From assembly GCF_015074785.1 (NCBI RefSeq), contig NZ_CP042464.1, forward strand, positions 868,001 through 932,000: DNA of 64,000 nucleotides, given 5' to 3'. Under the pieces are notes generated by a model that did not search any database, had not been told where the DNA came from, and saw only the letters and a list, made by a program, of their open reading frames with translations. Positions 14,423 to 21,412 of this stretch are shown in pieces (the stretch's first letter is position 1; every line of letters starts with the position of its first letter). Both the position numbers and the translations under genes were made by a program. This DNA comes from Segatella copri (GTDB lineage: Bacteria > Bacteroidota > Bacteroidia > Bacteroidales > Bacteroidaceae).

Positions 14423-14575
14423 ATGTATTTTGAATATAGAATAGTCAAAATTGAGAAAGGTTTGTTTCTCATCGAGTATAAAACCGCTCCTTATGGAGTT
14501 TGGCATGAAGTAAAAAACAAACAGTTCAAGACTAAGCCAAAGGCAGAAGCTTGGGCTAGAAAGAACTTAGGTTAA
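14423..14575 (+). CDS. Hypothetical mini-protein (50 aa)
   Basis: ATG at 14,423 in the junction AAGCGTATG, ending at TAA 14,573-14,575. It reads MYFEYRIVKIEKGLFLIEYK and ends AEAWARKNLG, a short strand-strand-helix layout. Too short for a family call; context and junction motif support translation. Confidence 0.45.
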   Translation: MYFEYRIVKIEKGLFLIEYKTAPYGVWHEVKNKQFKTKPKAEAWARKNLG

Positions 14576-14588
14576 TGAAGTAAAGCGT

Positions 14589-14990
14589 ATGGATAAGCTA
14601 GAATACATTCCAGGAGATTTTATCTCTGTATATGTAGGTGTAAAGAAATATATCGTTGAGGTAATTGGTACGGAAAACGAAAATGAAGTACTCTCATACC
14701 AAATCAAGTTCCCAAATGGAGAAATTCAATATGCTGATAAGGATAATATTGTTCCGATTCCTCTCACTCCAGAGATTCTAGAGAAGAACGGATGGAAGAA
14801 CGATGGCTATGATTGGTATAAATTGCCAACAAAAAGAGCTTATCTGTATATAACAAAAGATATAATAACTTTGGGTGAGTTCTTGGTGTGCGTAGGTCTA
14901 GACAGACACAATCTTGCTAGTATTAACTTTGTTCATCAGTTACAGCACATTTTCTTTAGCTTGAATATTAATCACAAAATGGAGGTGTAG
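14589..14990 (+). CDS. Hypothetical phage protein (133 aa), paralogue of 13,996
   Basis: Starts in AAAGCGTATGG. Begins with a small beta domain (YIPGDFISVYVGVKKYIVEV), then LEKNGWKNDGYDWYKL and FVHQLQHIFFSLNI, all matching the neighbour at 13,996 in order. It probably has the same unknown role. Confidence 0.5.
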   Translation: MDKLEYIPGDFISVYVGVKKYIVEVIGTENENEVLSYQIKFPNGEIQYADKDNIVPIPLTPEILEKNGWKNDGYDWYKLPTKRAYLYITKDIITLGEFLVCVGLDRHNLASINFVHQLQHIFFSLNINHKMEV

Positions 14991-14992
14991 GT

Positions 14993-15109
14993 ATGGCAAA
15001 GTGTCCTTTTAATAAATATAAAGAGTGTCAAGAATCAGATTCGAGATATTGTTATTGTACTCTTCCATGTGATATATATAATAATTATAAGAAGAAGTTG
15101 TTAACTTAA
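14993..15109 (+). CDS. Cys-rich mini-protein (38 aa)
   Basis: ATG at 14,993 three bases after the previous stop, preceded by GGAGG (14,981-14,985). Reads MAKCPFNKYKECQESDSRYC and ends CDIYNNYKKKLLT, with five cysteines spaced as CxxxxxxxC and CYC..PC. It resembles two other mini-proteins in the array (16,752 and 20,569) and may bind one or two metal ions. Confidence 0.5.
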   Translation: MAKCPFNKYKECQESDSRYCYCTLPCDIYNNYKKKLLT

Positions 15110-15121
15110 AAGTATAGAGAT

Positions 15122-15337
15122 ATGAAATTAGGAGAACTCAGAAAAATCATAGCAGATATAGACACAGTATATGATAATTGTGATGTAACTTGTTATGAGA
15201 GCAATGGTAATTTAGGATATGCAAGTATTGCAACTACTGCTTATCTTGGTAAGACGTATGTAAATCAAGGCTATCCTATACGTAGAACATTTCAAATTCA
15301 ATTTGAATTACCAGATAAATTAAAAATAATTATTTAA
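15122..15337 (+). CDS. Hypothetical phage protein (71 aa)
   Basis: Begins MKLGELRKIIADIDTVYDNC, a helix typical of small phage proteins, followed by two strands. No motif that suggests a function. Followed by a short intercistronic hairpin. Confidence 0.45.
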   Translation: MKLGELRKIIADIDTVYDNCDVTCYESNGNLGYASIATTAYLGKTYVNQGYPIRRTFQIQFELPDKLKIII

Positions 15338-15348
15338 AGTAACTAACC

Positions 15349-15358
15349 GCCTTCGGGC
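15349..15358 (+). other. Intercistronic UUCG mini-hairpin
   Basis: GCC, TTCG loop, GGC between two small genes. Short, but the UUCG tetraloop is unusually stable; it is the first of three hairpins following consecutive stop codons here. Confidence 0.35.
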
Positions 15359-15373
15359 ATAAATTTTAAAGAT

Positions 15374-15679
15374 ATGACAAAAGAAGAATTAGAAGCAAAG
15401 GTATCAATACAGAAAGACATCATTCGTAATGCCAATTATCAGATTTATTCTGATGTGAATAAATATATCAAAAGTCTTCCTTTCAAGGTTAACGACAAGG
15501 TAAGATGCTCAAGATTTGATATTTGTTGGATTGTTAGTTTAGTTCCATGTAATAGCAATGGTTATTATAATGGAAAGATTCAGGTTAGAGTTAATATTCC
15601 CAAGAAAGATGGCACTCGTTCTAACCGAGAATACTTAATTTATAGTTGGGAAGTCGATAGTATAAAGAAGATTGATTAA
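15374..15679 (+). CDS. Hypothetical phage protein (101 aa)
   Basis: N-terminal helix (KEELEAKVSIQKDIIRNANY) followed by a beta-barrel-like half with KVNDKVRCSRFDICWIVSLV and YLIYSWEVDSI, similar in style to the small modules of the 316-residue protein. Function unknown. Confidence 0.45.
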   Translation: MTKEELEAKVSIQKDIIRNANYQIYSDVNKYIKSLPFKVNDKVRCSRFDICWIVSLVPCNSNGYYNGKIQVRVNIPKKDGTRSNREYLIYSWEVDSIKKID

Positions 15680-15680
15680 C

Positions 15681-15696
15681 TATCCCTTATGGGATA
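15681..15696 (+). other. Intercistronic hairpin
   Basis: TATCCC, TTAT loop, GGGATA, starting one base after a stop codon and 15 bases before the lipoprotein start. No T-run, so processing or translation control is more likely than termination. Confidence 0.4.
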
Positions 15697-15710
15697 TAAA
15701 TAGAAGTAAT

Positions 15711-15983
15711 ATGAAAAAGATTATTTTAGCAGCCTTAGTCGTTGCAAGTTTGTTCGCTTCTTGCTCTAGCGAGAAGACTTTTAAAAAGAAAGATGGCTCT
15801 ACGATTACAGCAAAGCCTTATGGCTGGGCTAGTAAGGAAAACAAAGTAGAAGGTGTTAACTACGAGTTGAATGCTCCAGATGTTGTAGCATCTATCATCT
15901 TCGCCCCATCTGTTATCGCTCCAGTTTTGCTGACAGCTTACGATGTATGGGAACCAGTATCATATACTGAGCCATCCAAGTAA
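15711..15983 (+). CDS. Prophage-encoded lipoprotein (90 aa)
   Basis: Start at 15,711 gives a textbook lipoprotein signal MKKIILAALVVASLFASCSS with a lipobox cysteine at residue 18. The mature part is 70 residues with a hydrophobic segment (VVASIIFAPSVIAPVLLTAY) that may be membrane-associated. Phage lipoproteins in this position can act in superinfection exclusion or lysogenic conversion, but that is only a family-level possibility. Flanked by hairpins on both sides. Confidence 0.65.
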   Translation: MKKIILAALVVASLFASCSSEKTFKKKDGSTITAKPYGWASKENKVEGVNYELNAPDVVASIIFAPSVIAPVLLTAYDVWEPVSYTEPSK

Positions 15984-15989
15984 TTAACC

Positions 15990-16015
15990 ACCCTCTCCTG
16001 TAAAAGGGAGAGGGT
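15990..16015 (+). other. Strong intercistronic hairpin after the lipoprotein gene
   Basis: ACCCTCTCC pairs with GGAGAGGGT (9 pairs) around a short loop, followed by AAAAAG and not T. It may protect the 3' end of the lipoprotein message or modulate read-through. Confidence 0.45.
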
Positions 16016-16027
16016 AAAAAGAAGAAT

Positions 16028-16111
16028 ATGATAATTTTATTAAAATTAGGAATCTTTCTTGTAATTGTTGCTATTGGTATAGGAATGGCACTTAAAGAGT
16101 TGGAGGAGTGA
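16028..16111 (+). CDS. Single-span membrane micro-protein (27 aa)
   Basis: ATG at 16,028 reads MIILLKLGIFLVIVAIGIGM and ends ALKELEE at TGA 16,109-16,111, one base before the next ATG. Nearly all of it is one transmembrane helix. It has no SD-like purines beyond GAAGAA, but the tight junction with the next membrane protein supports translation. Confidence 0.4.
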   Translation: MIILLKLGIFLVIVAIGIGMALKELEE

Positions 16112-16112
16112 T

Positions 16113-16349
16113 ATGAAAATCTTGAAGCGATTAGTATATGTGTTACTTATGATTCCTATATGTACTATAGTATTCGTAATTGAAGGTTCTTTGTTGCCTT
16201 TAATCATACTAGCAATATGGGTAATAACAGGAAGTACTATATTACGAGTGAAAGAAACTAAAGGATGTAAATCATTCTATGTATACACTATTACTCAGAT
16301 AGTGTATTATAGTATGGATAAGTATTTAACTAAATTATTAAAGCTATGA
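16113..16349 (+). CDS. Small membrane protein (78 aa)
   Basis: Two hydrophobic helices (VYVLLMIPICTIVFVI and LPLIILAIWVITGST) followed by a basic cytoplasmic tail. Preceded by GGAGG. Overlaps the next gene by four bases. Could be a small phage membrane protein, for example for exclusion or host modulation; no family recognised. Confidence 0.5.
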   Translation: MKILKRLVYVLLMIPICTIVFVIEGSLLPLIILAIWVITGSTILRVKETKGCKSFYVYTITQIVYYSMDKYLTKLLKL

Positions 16350-16750
16350 ATAGAATTGAAGCTAAAGAATTTTATCCTATTATGCAAGCTTTTGCAGAAG
16401 GAAGGATAATTGAGTGTAGAACCAAACCAAGTTTCATAGAAGGTTCAGATGTTCCGAATGATTGGACGGAAATGAAGGAGATTGAGTTTTGGAAACATAC
16501 AGAGTATCGCATCAAGCCAGAGACTACCTACCGCCCATTTAAGGACGCAGAAGAGTGCTGGGCAGAGATGCAAAAGCATCAGCCGTTTGGGTGGGTGAAG
16601 GATAAGGACACACAAAAGTTTTTAGTATGCAAGGCTCTTGGGAAACTTTTTTTCATAGGTATTGAAGATAAACCTTATAATTACAAGGAGGTATTAAGAG
16701 ACTATACCTTTGCCGATGGCACTCCATTTGGCGTAGAAGTGGAGGAATAG
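16346..16750 (+). CDS. Hypothetical phage protein (134 aa)
   Basis: Contains a first half ending EYRIKPETTYRPFKDAEECW, a pattern seen in many phage early-region proteins of unknown function, and a C-terminal FADGTPFGVEVEE. The halves look like two small domains joined by a linker. Coupled to its neighbour by an ATGA overlap. Confidence 0.55.
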   Translation: MNRIEAKEFYPIMQAFAEGRIIECRTKPSFIEGSDVPNDWTEMKEIEFWKHTEYRIKPETTYRPFKDAEECWAEMQKHQPFGWVKDKDTQKFLVCKALGKLFFIGIEDKPYNYKEVLRDYTFADGTPFGVEVEE

Positions 16751-16751
16751 T

Positions 16752-16847
16752 ATGGCGTATTGTTTTTGTGATTTTTGCGATTACAAGGATGAATGTAAGC
16801 ACTATCGAAAGGTAGTTGTTTGTCCTTATATAAAAACGGAGGAATAG
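16752..16847 (+). CDS. Cys-rich mini-protein (31 aa)
   Basis: ATG at 16,752 after GGAGGAATAGT reads MAYCFCDFCDYKDECKHYRK and ends VVVCPYIKTEE. Six cysteines, with a CDxCxYKxxC core shared with the mini-proteins at 14,993 and 20,569. It may fold around a metal ion. Function unknown. Confidence 0.5.
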   Translation: MAYCFCDFCDYKDECKHYRKVVVCPYIKTEE

Positions 16848-16849
16848 TT

Positions 16850-17053
16850 ATGGCATGGGTAGCAAAAGATTATATCGGAGAATGGATATTCAACTGCAAG
16901 CCTGATATGTGGGCTGGTGATTGTATCGAACATAATTATTGGTTGCCACAAGATAGATATGGAGCTTATGGTTTTCAACTTCCACAAGGTAGCATTAAAA
17001 AACTCATCGGAAGAGAATTGTCTTTTTCCGATGAGCCAGTCAAACTTAAATAA
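16850..17053 (+). CDS. Hypothetical phage protein (67 aa)
   Basis: Start taken at 16,850 (MAWVAKDYIGEWIFNCKP), two bases after the previous stop and preceded by GGAGG. Tryptophan-rich beta-type sequence. No family recognised. Confidence 0.45.
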   Translation: MAWVAKDYIGEWIFNCKPDMWAGDCIEHNYWLPQDRYGAYGFQLPQGSIKKLIGRELSFSDEPVKLK

Positions 17054-17062
17054 GAATAGCTT

Positions 17063-17272
17063 ATGTATAGACCAATTACAATGTATCAGATTGTTTGCGA
17101 TAGATGCGGAGAAGTTTTTGGCGGTACAGATACTTGCTCTGCACTATTCCACGACAAAAGTACTGATATTGAAGACTTCTCAAACTGGAAGATGATTGAT
17201 GGTAAACACTATTGTCCTGTGTGCGATGGGGTGAGGTCATTAATGGAGTGTATACCTTTAAAGAAAAAATAG
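17063..17272 (+). CDS. Zinc-ribbon protein, paralogue of 13,276
   Basis: 69 residues with TMYQIVCDRCGEVFGG and HYCPVCDG. The two CxxC pairs and flanking residues match the 78-residue protein at 13,276. Starts in the junction AGCTTATG. Confidence 0.6.
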   Translation: MYRPITMYQIVCDRCGEVFGGTDTCSALFHDKSTDIEDFSNWKMIDGKHYCPVCDGVRSLMECIPLKKK

Positions 17273-17274
17273 TT

Positions 17275-17529
17275 ATGGCAACCTATAGAATAGTAGACAT
17301 GTATCGCAAAAGTAAGGCTGTTAAAGGCATACATTACGATTCTCAGGATAATCCAATCCTTGCTTATCGTGTAGATAAGAGACATTCATTGTTATTTGGA
17401 CTTATCCATTATTGGGATTATGGTGCATATAACCTTTGCCCAGACTATTTGTTTTCTTCGATTGATAAAGCAGAAGAAGCTATATTGAAGGTAGATAAAA
17501 GTAAAAGAATAACAATTTTATATGAATAG
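17275..17529 (+). CDS. Hypothetical phage protein (84 aa)
   Basis: Start at 17,275 (MATYRIVDMYRKSKAVKG), two bases after the previous stop; the longer frame lies inside that gene. Aromatic-rich centre (LLFGLIHYWDYGAYNLCP), C-terminal IDKAEEAILKVDKSK. No family recognised. Confidence 0.45.
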   Translation: MATYRIVDMYRKSKAVKGIHYDSQDNPILAYRVDKRHSLLFGLIHYWDYGAYNLCPDYLFSSIDKAEEAILKVDKSKRITILYE

Positions 17530-17532
17530 CTT

Positions 17533-17919
17533 ATGAAAATAAAAAACATAAAATCCAAGGCTAAGCAGCTCAACTCAGGAAAATGGTTTGAGGGCGATTT
17601 AGTACGTCTAGGGAATAGGGTATGTATAGGAGGAGACCATATAAAAGATGGTATAACTGACGTTGACCCTTCTACAGTCTGTATGTTCACAGGACTGAAA
17701 GACAAGAATGGTGTAGAGGTATGGGAACACGACCTTTTAACAAAGGATGGCTCAGTAATCTATGAGGTTGGCTATGAAGGTTGTGGATTCAAAGCTTCTA
17801 TTAAAGGAGAAGATGAGTTTGATTTAAATCTTGTTGCCGTATGTAAGTATGATTGTATTTGCGGAAACAAGTTCGACAGAAAGGAAGGTGAGAAAAATGA
17901 TGAAGAAAAGAACATCTAG
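17533..17919 (+). CDS. YopX family protein
   Basis: 128 residues. The motif order WFEGDLVRLG, VDPSTVCMFTGLKDKNGVEV, WEHDLL is the YopX pattern (Thr-Val then TGLxDxNGxxIYxxD) common in phages of Firmicutes and Bacteroidota, named after SPbeta YopX. The C-terminus carries CKYDCICGNKF. The role of the family is unknown. Starts in AGCTTATG and overlaps the next membrane protein. Confidence 0.75.
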   Translation: MKIKNIKSKAKQLNSGKWFEGDLVRLGNRVCIGGDHIKDGITDVDPSTVCMFTGLKDKNGVEVWEHDLLTKDGSVIYEVGYEGCGFKASIKGEDEFDLNLVAVCKYDCICGNKFDRKEGEKNDEEKNI

Positions 17920-18082
17920 GATACTCATTATAGTCTTTTCCTGCATTATAATGGGATATTTTCTCGTTGGAACAATCCTTAATCCATCTGTTTATGAAGT
18001 GACAAGATGTTTTTTGTTTGGATTGTTCTTGGGATATTATACATATTGTTTATATAGCATTTATGAAGGAGGTGAGAAATGA
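17897..18082 (+). CDS. Small two-helix membrane protein (61 aa)
   Basis: Starts at 17,897 (MMKKRTSRILIIVF) after GAAGGTGAG, overlapping the YopX gene. Two hydrophobic helices (ILIIVFSCIIMGYFLVG and CFLFGLFLGYYTYCLYSI) with a positive N-terminus. No family recognised. Confidence 0.5.
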   Translation: MMKKRTSRILIIVFSCIIMGYFLVGTILNPSVYEVTRCFLFGLFLGYYTYCLYSIYEGGEK

Positions 18083-18264
18083 AGATTAGACTAGCAAAGA
18101 AGATAATGAGGCGCAATACGCCTTATTGGATATTTCGTTATCTCTGCTATAATCGCATATTGTTACCAGGAGCGGGATATAAAGTCGATTTCAAAGACCA
18201 CCGCATCACCAAGACGATAAGTTTAATAAGTAAAAAGAAGAAAAATGAGAATAAAAGATACTGA
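18079..18264 (+). CDS. Basic hypothetical phage protein (61 aa)
   Basis: Preceded by GAAGGAGGTGAGAA, a very strong Shine-Dalgarno site. Contains YWIFRYLCYNRILLPGAGYK and ends in a lysine-rich tail. Overlaps both neighbours. Function unknown. Confidence 0.5.
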   Translation: MKIRLAKKIMRRNTPYWIFRYLCYNRILLPGAGYKVDFKDHRITKTISLISKKKKNENKRY

Positions 18265-18367
18265 CACTTTTATGGATTTAAGTAAAGAAGATAAGGATGC
18301 TTTAGATACTTGGGCACATTATTGTAAACAACATGAAGGTTATGAAAGAAATGAAGAAGGAAACTAG
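18245..18367 (+). CDS. Hypothetical mini-protein (40 aa)
   Basis: ATG at 18,245 inside the end of the previous gene gives MRIKDTDTFMDLSKEDKDAL and ends GYERNEEGN at TAG 18,365-18,367, overlapping the HNH gene. Acidic and helical. The overlap pattern fits the array, but it could be chance. Confidence 0.35.
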   Translation: MRIKDTDTFMDLSKEDKDALDTWAHYCKQHEGYERNEEGN

Positions 18368-18746
18368 ACTAAAGGTATATCGTATGTATGATGGTCATTG
18401 TGCCTATTGTGGCAGGACTATAGAGTACAAGGATATGCAAGTAGACCATATTGTTCCCAAAAACAGAGGAATGTATTCCAGATGGGATGAGAAACAAGGC
18501 AAGTTCGCAGTAACTCAAGGCGAGGATAGCTTAGAGAACTATATGCCAGCTTGCCGTGCTTGTAACTTCCGTAAGAGGGATATGACCTTAGAACAGTTCA
18601 GAGCAGAAATAAAGAGGCAGGCGGTTGGCTTGCTAAGTGGCGCTGCCAAGTTTCAAATGAAGATGAGTATTGCCTATGGTCTTATTATTCCTCAGTTCGA
18701 TAAGAAGGTAGTGTTTTATTTTGAGAAAGTTAAACGTAAAGATTAA
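18333..18746 (+). CDS. HNH endonuclease
   Basis: 137 residues; ATGs at 18,333, 18,342 and 18,351 all fit, and 18,351 (MKKETRLKVYRMYDG) best matches the usual start of the family. The zinc/HNH core is CAYCGRT, MQVDHIVPKNRG, NYMPACRACNFRK. HNH proteins of phages cut DNA, in packaging or as homing nucleases. Its place in the early array next to rtcB, far from terL, makes a homing-type or host-DNA role more likely than packaging. Confidence 0.85.
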   Translation: MKVMKEMKKETRLKVYRMYDGHCAYCGRTIEYKDMQVDHIVPKNRGMYSRWDEKQGKFAVTQGEDSLENYMPACRACNFRKRDMTLEQFRAEIKRQAVGLLSGAAKFQMKMSIAYGLIIPQFDKKVVFYFEKVKRKD

Positions 18747-18751
18747 GAGAT

Positions 18752-19957
18752 ATGAATGAGTTTACAAAGATTTTCGCAAAGACAATAAAAGATGAAGCTA
18801 TCAAACAGATAGAAACCCTATCTAATAGCGAGGCTTACAATAGTTGTAAAATAAGAATAATGCCAGATTGCCATGCAGGTAAAGGATGCACTATTGGCAC
18901 GGTAATAGAGCTTGATAACAGAGTAGTTCCTAACACTGTTGGAGTAGATATAGGCTGCGGCATGAAAGTCGTAAGACTTGGTAAAGTTGATATTGACTTG
19001 CAGAAATTTGATGAAGCAGTCAATAAGTTGATTCCGTCTGGTTTTAATGTCAACGAGGGAGAAGTATCAGCCTACATAAACGGATTGGTTGATGGTTGTA
19101 TGTTTGGCAAATTCCGTGCTTGGGATTGTCTTGACAGCATGGAAATAGTATATCGTTCTGTTGGAAGTCTTGGCGGTGGCAATCACTTTATTGAGTTAGA
19201 TGCAAATGAAGAAGGAGAGAAGTTTCTTGTGATACATACAGGAAGTAGAAACCTTGGTGTTAGGGTATGCAACTATTACCAAAAACTTGCCTACGAGTAT
19301 TGCCGTAAGAAAATAGCTGATAAGTCTGAGGTTATTGCCAAGCTAAAAAGCGAAGGCAGAGAAAATGAGATACAGAGTGTTATTAAGTCATTAGGTACTA
19401 AAAATATAAGCAAGGAACTTTCTTACTTGGAAGGTGATTTGCTCAATGACTACCTCAATGATATGCGCATAGTTCAAAAATATGCTGAACGAAACAGAAT
19501 GATTATCGCCAACAGACTTGTAAATGCTTTAGGTGTAGATATTGATGCTAATTCAGATAAGTATTCTTTTACAACCATTCACAACTATATAGATACAGAC
19601 AAGGGTATATTGCGAAAGGGAGCTATCAGTGCAAAAAAGGATGAGGTAGTCATTATCCCAATGAATATGCGTGATGGTTCTCTTATCTGCAAGGGAAAAG
19701 GTAACAAAGATTGGCTATGCTCTGCCCCTCATGGCGCAGGTAGATTAATGTCTCGTACACAGGCAAAGAAAGAGTTATCTATGGATTCTTACAAGAATGA
19801 AATGAATGGTATTTATTCCACATCAGTTTGTGAAGAAACCATTGATGAAGCACCTATGGCATACAAGCCAACCGAAGAGATTGTTGAGCTAATAAAACCT
19901 ACGGTTAATGTGATAGATGTCATTAAACCAATTTACAACTTTAAAGCAAAATTATAA
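18752..19957 (+). CDS. rtcB: RtcB-family RNA ligase
   Basis: 401 residues. The N-terminal part has IMPDCHAGKGCTIGTVI and VGVDIGCGMKVV (metal-binding Asp and Cys), the middle GGGNHFIELD and IHTGSRNLG, and the C-terminus APHGAGRLMSRTQAKK, where the His is the GMP-accepting residue. These are the RtcB signatures for joining 2',3'-cyclic phosphate and 5'-OH RNA ends with GTP. A phage copy could repair tRNAs cut by host anticodon nucleases. It overlaps the next gene by one base and follows the HNH gene by five bases. Confidence 0.9.
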   Translation: MNEFTKIFAKTIKDEAIKQIETLSNSEAYNSCKIRIMPDCHAGKGCTIGTVIELDNRVVPNTVGVDIGCGMKVVRLGKVDIDLQKFDEAVNKLIPSGFNVNEGEVSAYINGLVDGCMFGKFRAWDCLDSMEIVYRSVGSLGGGNHFIELDANEEGEKFLVIHTGSRNLGVRVCNYYQKLAYEYCRKKIADKSEVIAKLKSEGRENEIQSVIKSLGTKNISKELSYLEGDLLNDYLNDMRIVQKYAERNRMIIANRLVNALGVDIDANSDKYSFTTIHNYIDTDKGILRKGAISAKKDEVVIIPMNMRDGSLICKGKGNKDWLCSAPHGAGRLMSRTQAKKELSMDSYKNEMNGIYSTSVCEETIDEAPMAYKPTEEIVELIKPTVNVIDVIKPIYNFKAKL

Positions 19958-20172
19958 TGAGCAAGGAAACATTTGACTTCTCGGAGGCTCTGAGAAGAAT
20001 GAAGGAGGGGAAGAAAGTGAGACGTAAGATTTTTGCGGACGGCACATACGCATACATTGATAAGAACTATCTTGGTTCAGAGGCATTAATGTATAATAGC
20101 GTAGGAAGAGCTGCACCAGTTTTATGGTTACTTCCTGAGACTATTCTCGCAACAGACTGGGAGGAGGTGTAA
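19957..20172 (+). CDS. DUF2829 protein
   Basis: 71 residues with FSEALRRMKEGKKVRRKIFADGTY and the final ILATDWEEV, the pattern of DUF2829 small phage proteins. Function unknown. Translationally coupled to rtcB. Confidence 0.7.
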   Translation: MSKETFDFSEALRRMKEGKKVRRKIFADGTYAYIDKNYLGSEALMYNSVGRAAPVLWLLPETILATDWEEV

Positions 20173-20174
20173 GG

Positions 20175-20567
20175 ATGGAAAAGAAAGTATTGACCCTCAC
20201 CGTCAGCAAGCAATGGTTCGACATGATTGCGGACGGAAGAAAGAATGAAGAGTATCGGACAATAAAAGGATATTGGGTAAAACGCCTTTTCTTATTATGG
20301 AATGAAGATACTTGTACCAACGAGAAGATACCCACTCATTGCGTTAAAAACTGGGATAGTATTAGCCCCGAAATGGCTAACTATTGCATCAATAGTCCAT
20401 ATTACAAGGCTATTCCTTACACACACGTCCTCTTCATCAACGGCTACCGCAAGGATAGTCCACGAATTGAGAAGGAGATAGAGAGCATTAGTATCGGCAA
20501 GCCTAAGAAAGGCTTATGCCCCGATAAATGGCTTGATACCGAGTTTTTTATCATTAAATTCAAGTGA
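20175..20567 (+). CDS. ASCH-domain protein
   Basis: 130 residues with KQWFDMIADGRKNEEYR near the start and GKPKKGLCPDKWLDTEFFII at the end, which fit the ASCH (PUA-like) fold of phage and bacterial RNA- or nucleoside-binding proteins; some members are amidohydrolases on modified cytidines. Conserved Lys/Glu/Tyr residues of the N-terminal strand are present. Starts after GGAGGTGTAAGG. Confidence 0.65.
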   Translation: MEKKVLTLTVSKQWFDMIADGRKNEEYRTIKGYWVKRLFLLWNEDTCTNEKIPTHCVKNWDSISPEMANYCINSPYYKAIPYTHVLFINGYRKDSPRIEKEIESISIGKPKKGLCPDKWLDTEFFIIKFK

Positions 20568-20568
20568 T

Positions 20569-20739
20569 ATGAATTACATACAATGTGATGAATGTAAATA
20601 TAGATTAGTCTGTAACGGAGAGCCACTTACTAGTGGAAGTACAGGAAGTTGCGACCATCGTGTTATCAGCAATACTCCTATATTTCCAAAGATTAAAACA
20701 CCACCAGATGAAAGATACGCTGACATTTGGAATTGGTAA
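20569..20739 (+). CDS. Cys-rich mini-protein (56 aa)
   Basis: ATG at 20,569, one base after the previous stop region, reads MNYIQCDECKYRLVCNGEPL with a further CDH. The CDxCxYxxxC core repeats the pattern of the mini-proteins at 16,752 and 14,993. Confidence 0.5.
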   Translation: MNYIQCDECKYRLVCNGEPLTSGSTGSCDHRVISNTPIFPKIKTPPDERYADIWNW

Positions 20740-20765
20740 ATATTCATAAATTAAGTTTAAGGGAT

Positions 20766-21137
20766 ATGAAAATAAAGAATTTACCTAAGAAGATTTATCT
20801 CAATATCTGTAGCAATGAAGATGAGGTAGATTACAATGAGCTTAACGGGGTAACGTTCAGTACAGAAAAGATTGGTGTTACCGATTGTGATACAGAAAAC
20901 GTTCCTTACGTGAATGCTGCATCATTATGGCACGACCTAAAGGAAGAGAAGCCACCATTAAAAAAGTGGGTAATGTTCCGATATAGTGGAGGTGGCGTAA
21001 ATCCTACTGCTCTTCACTATGGAGCGATGAGTGATGACGTATGGCTTGTCACTAGAGGAGACGGAACACAGCGTATAGAAGTTCTGTACGAGTGTTACGA
21101 AAAGATTGAGTGGCTTGACTTTGATGAACTAAAATAG
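20766..21137 (+). CDS. DUF551-like phage protein (123 aa)
   Basis: Starts at 20,766 (MKIKNLPKKIYLNICSNEDE). The C-terminal half, AASLWHDLKEEKPPLKKWV to VLYECYEKIEWLDFDEL, follows the pattern of DUF551-type proteins. The N-terminal half is unrelated to anything I recognise. Function unknown. Confidence 0.5.
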   Translation: MKIKNLPKKIYLNICSNEDEVDYNELNGVTFSTEKIGVTDCDTENVPYVNAASLWHDLKEEKPPLKKWVMFRYSGGGVNPTALHYGAMSDDVWLVTRGDGTQRIEVLYECYEKIEWLDFDELK

Positions 21138-21146
21138 CGATAGCGT

Positions 21147-21377
21147 ATGACAAACGAGGAATTTTTCTATGCTCATCTTGGTGAGCGAGTTCTTTATAAA
21201 GGTAAGGATATTGGCGCATACGTAGCAGGGTATATTGAAGATAAGTATATCATCTTAGGATTCGATAATTATACAGGCTGCATTCTGTACTTCACATCTA
21301 AGGTGTATAAAACGCTTGGTAAAACATATAACTCATACCGATTCGCAAAGTTAAAGTATTTGGAAGTAATAGAATAA
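21147..21377 (+). CDS. Hypothetical phage protein (76 aa)
   Basis: Last gene of the rightward array, starting in AGCGTATG. Contains HLGERVLYKGKDIGAYVAGY, a small beta module of the array type. Followed by a strong hairpin terminator. Confidence 0.5.
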   Translation: MTNEEFFYAHLGERVLYKGKDIGAYVAGYIEDKYIILGFDNYTGCILYFTSKVYKTLGKTYNSYRFAKLKYLEVIE

Positions 21378-21378
21378 T

Positions 21379-21412
21379 AAGAAAGGGTAGGGCGAAAGCT
21401 CTACCCCTTCTT
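21379..21412. terminator. Bidirectional terminator between the phage array and the integrase
   Basis: A 15-pair stem with one A-C mismatch and a GAAA loop, read from AAGAAAGGGTAG to CTACCCCTTCTT. It lies between convergent genes and overlaps the last codons of the integrase gene. Confidence 0.85.
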
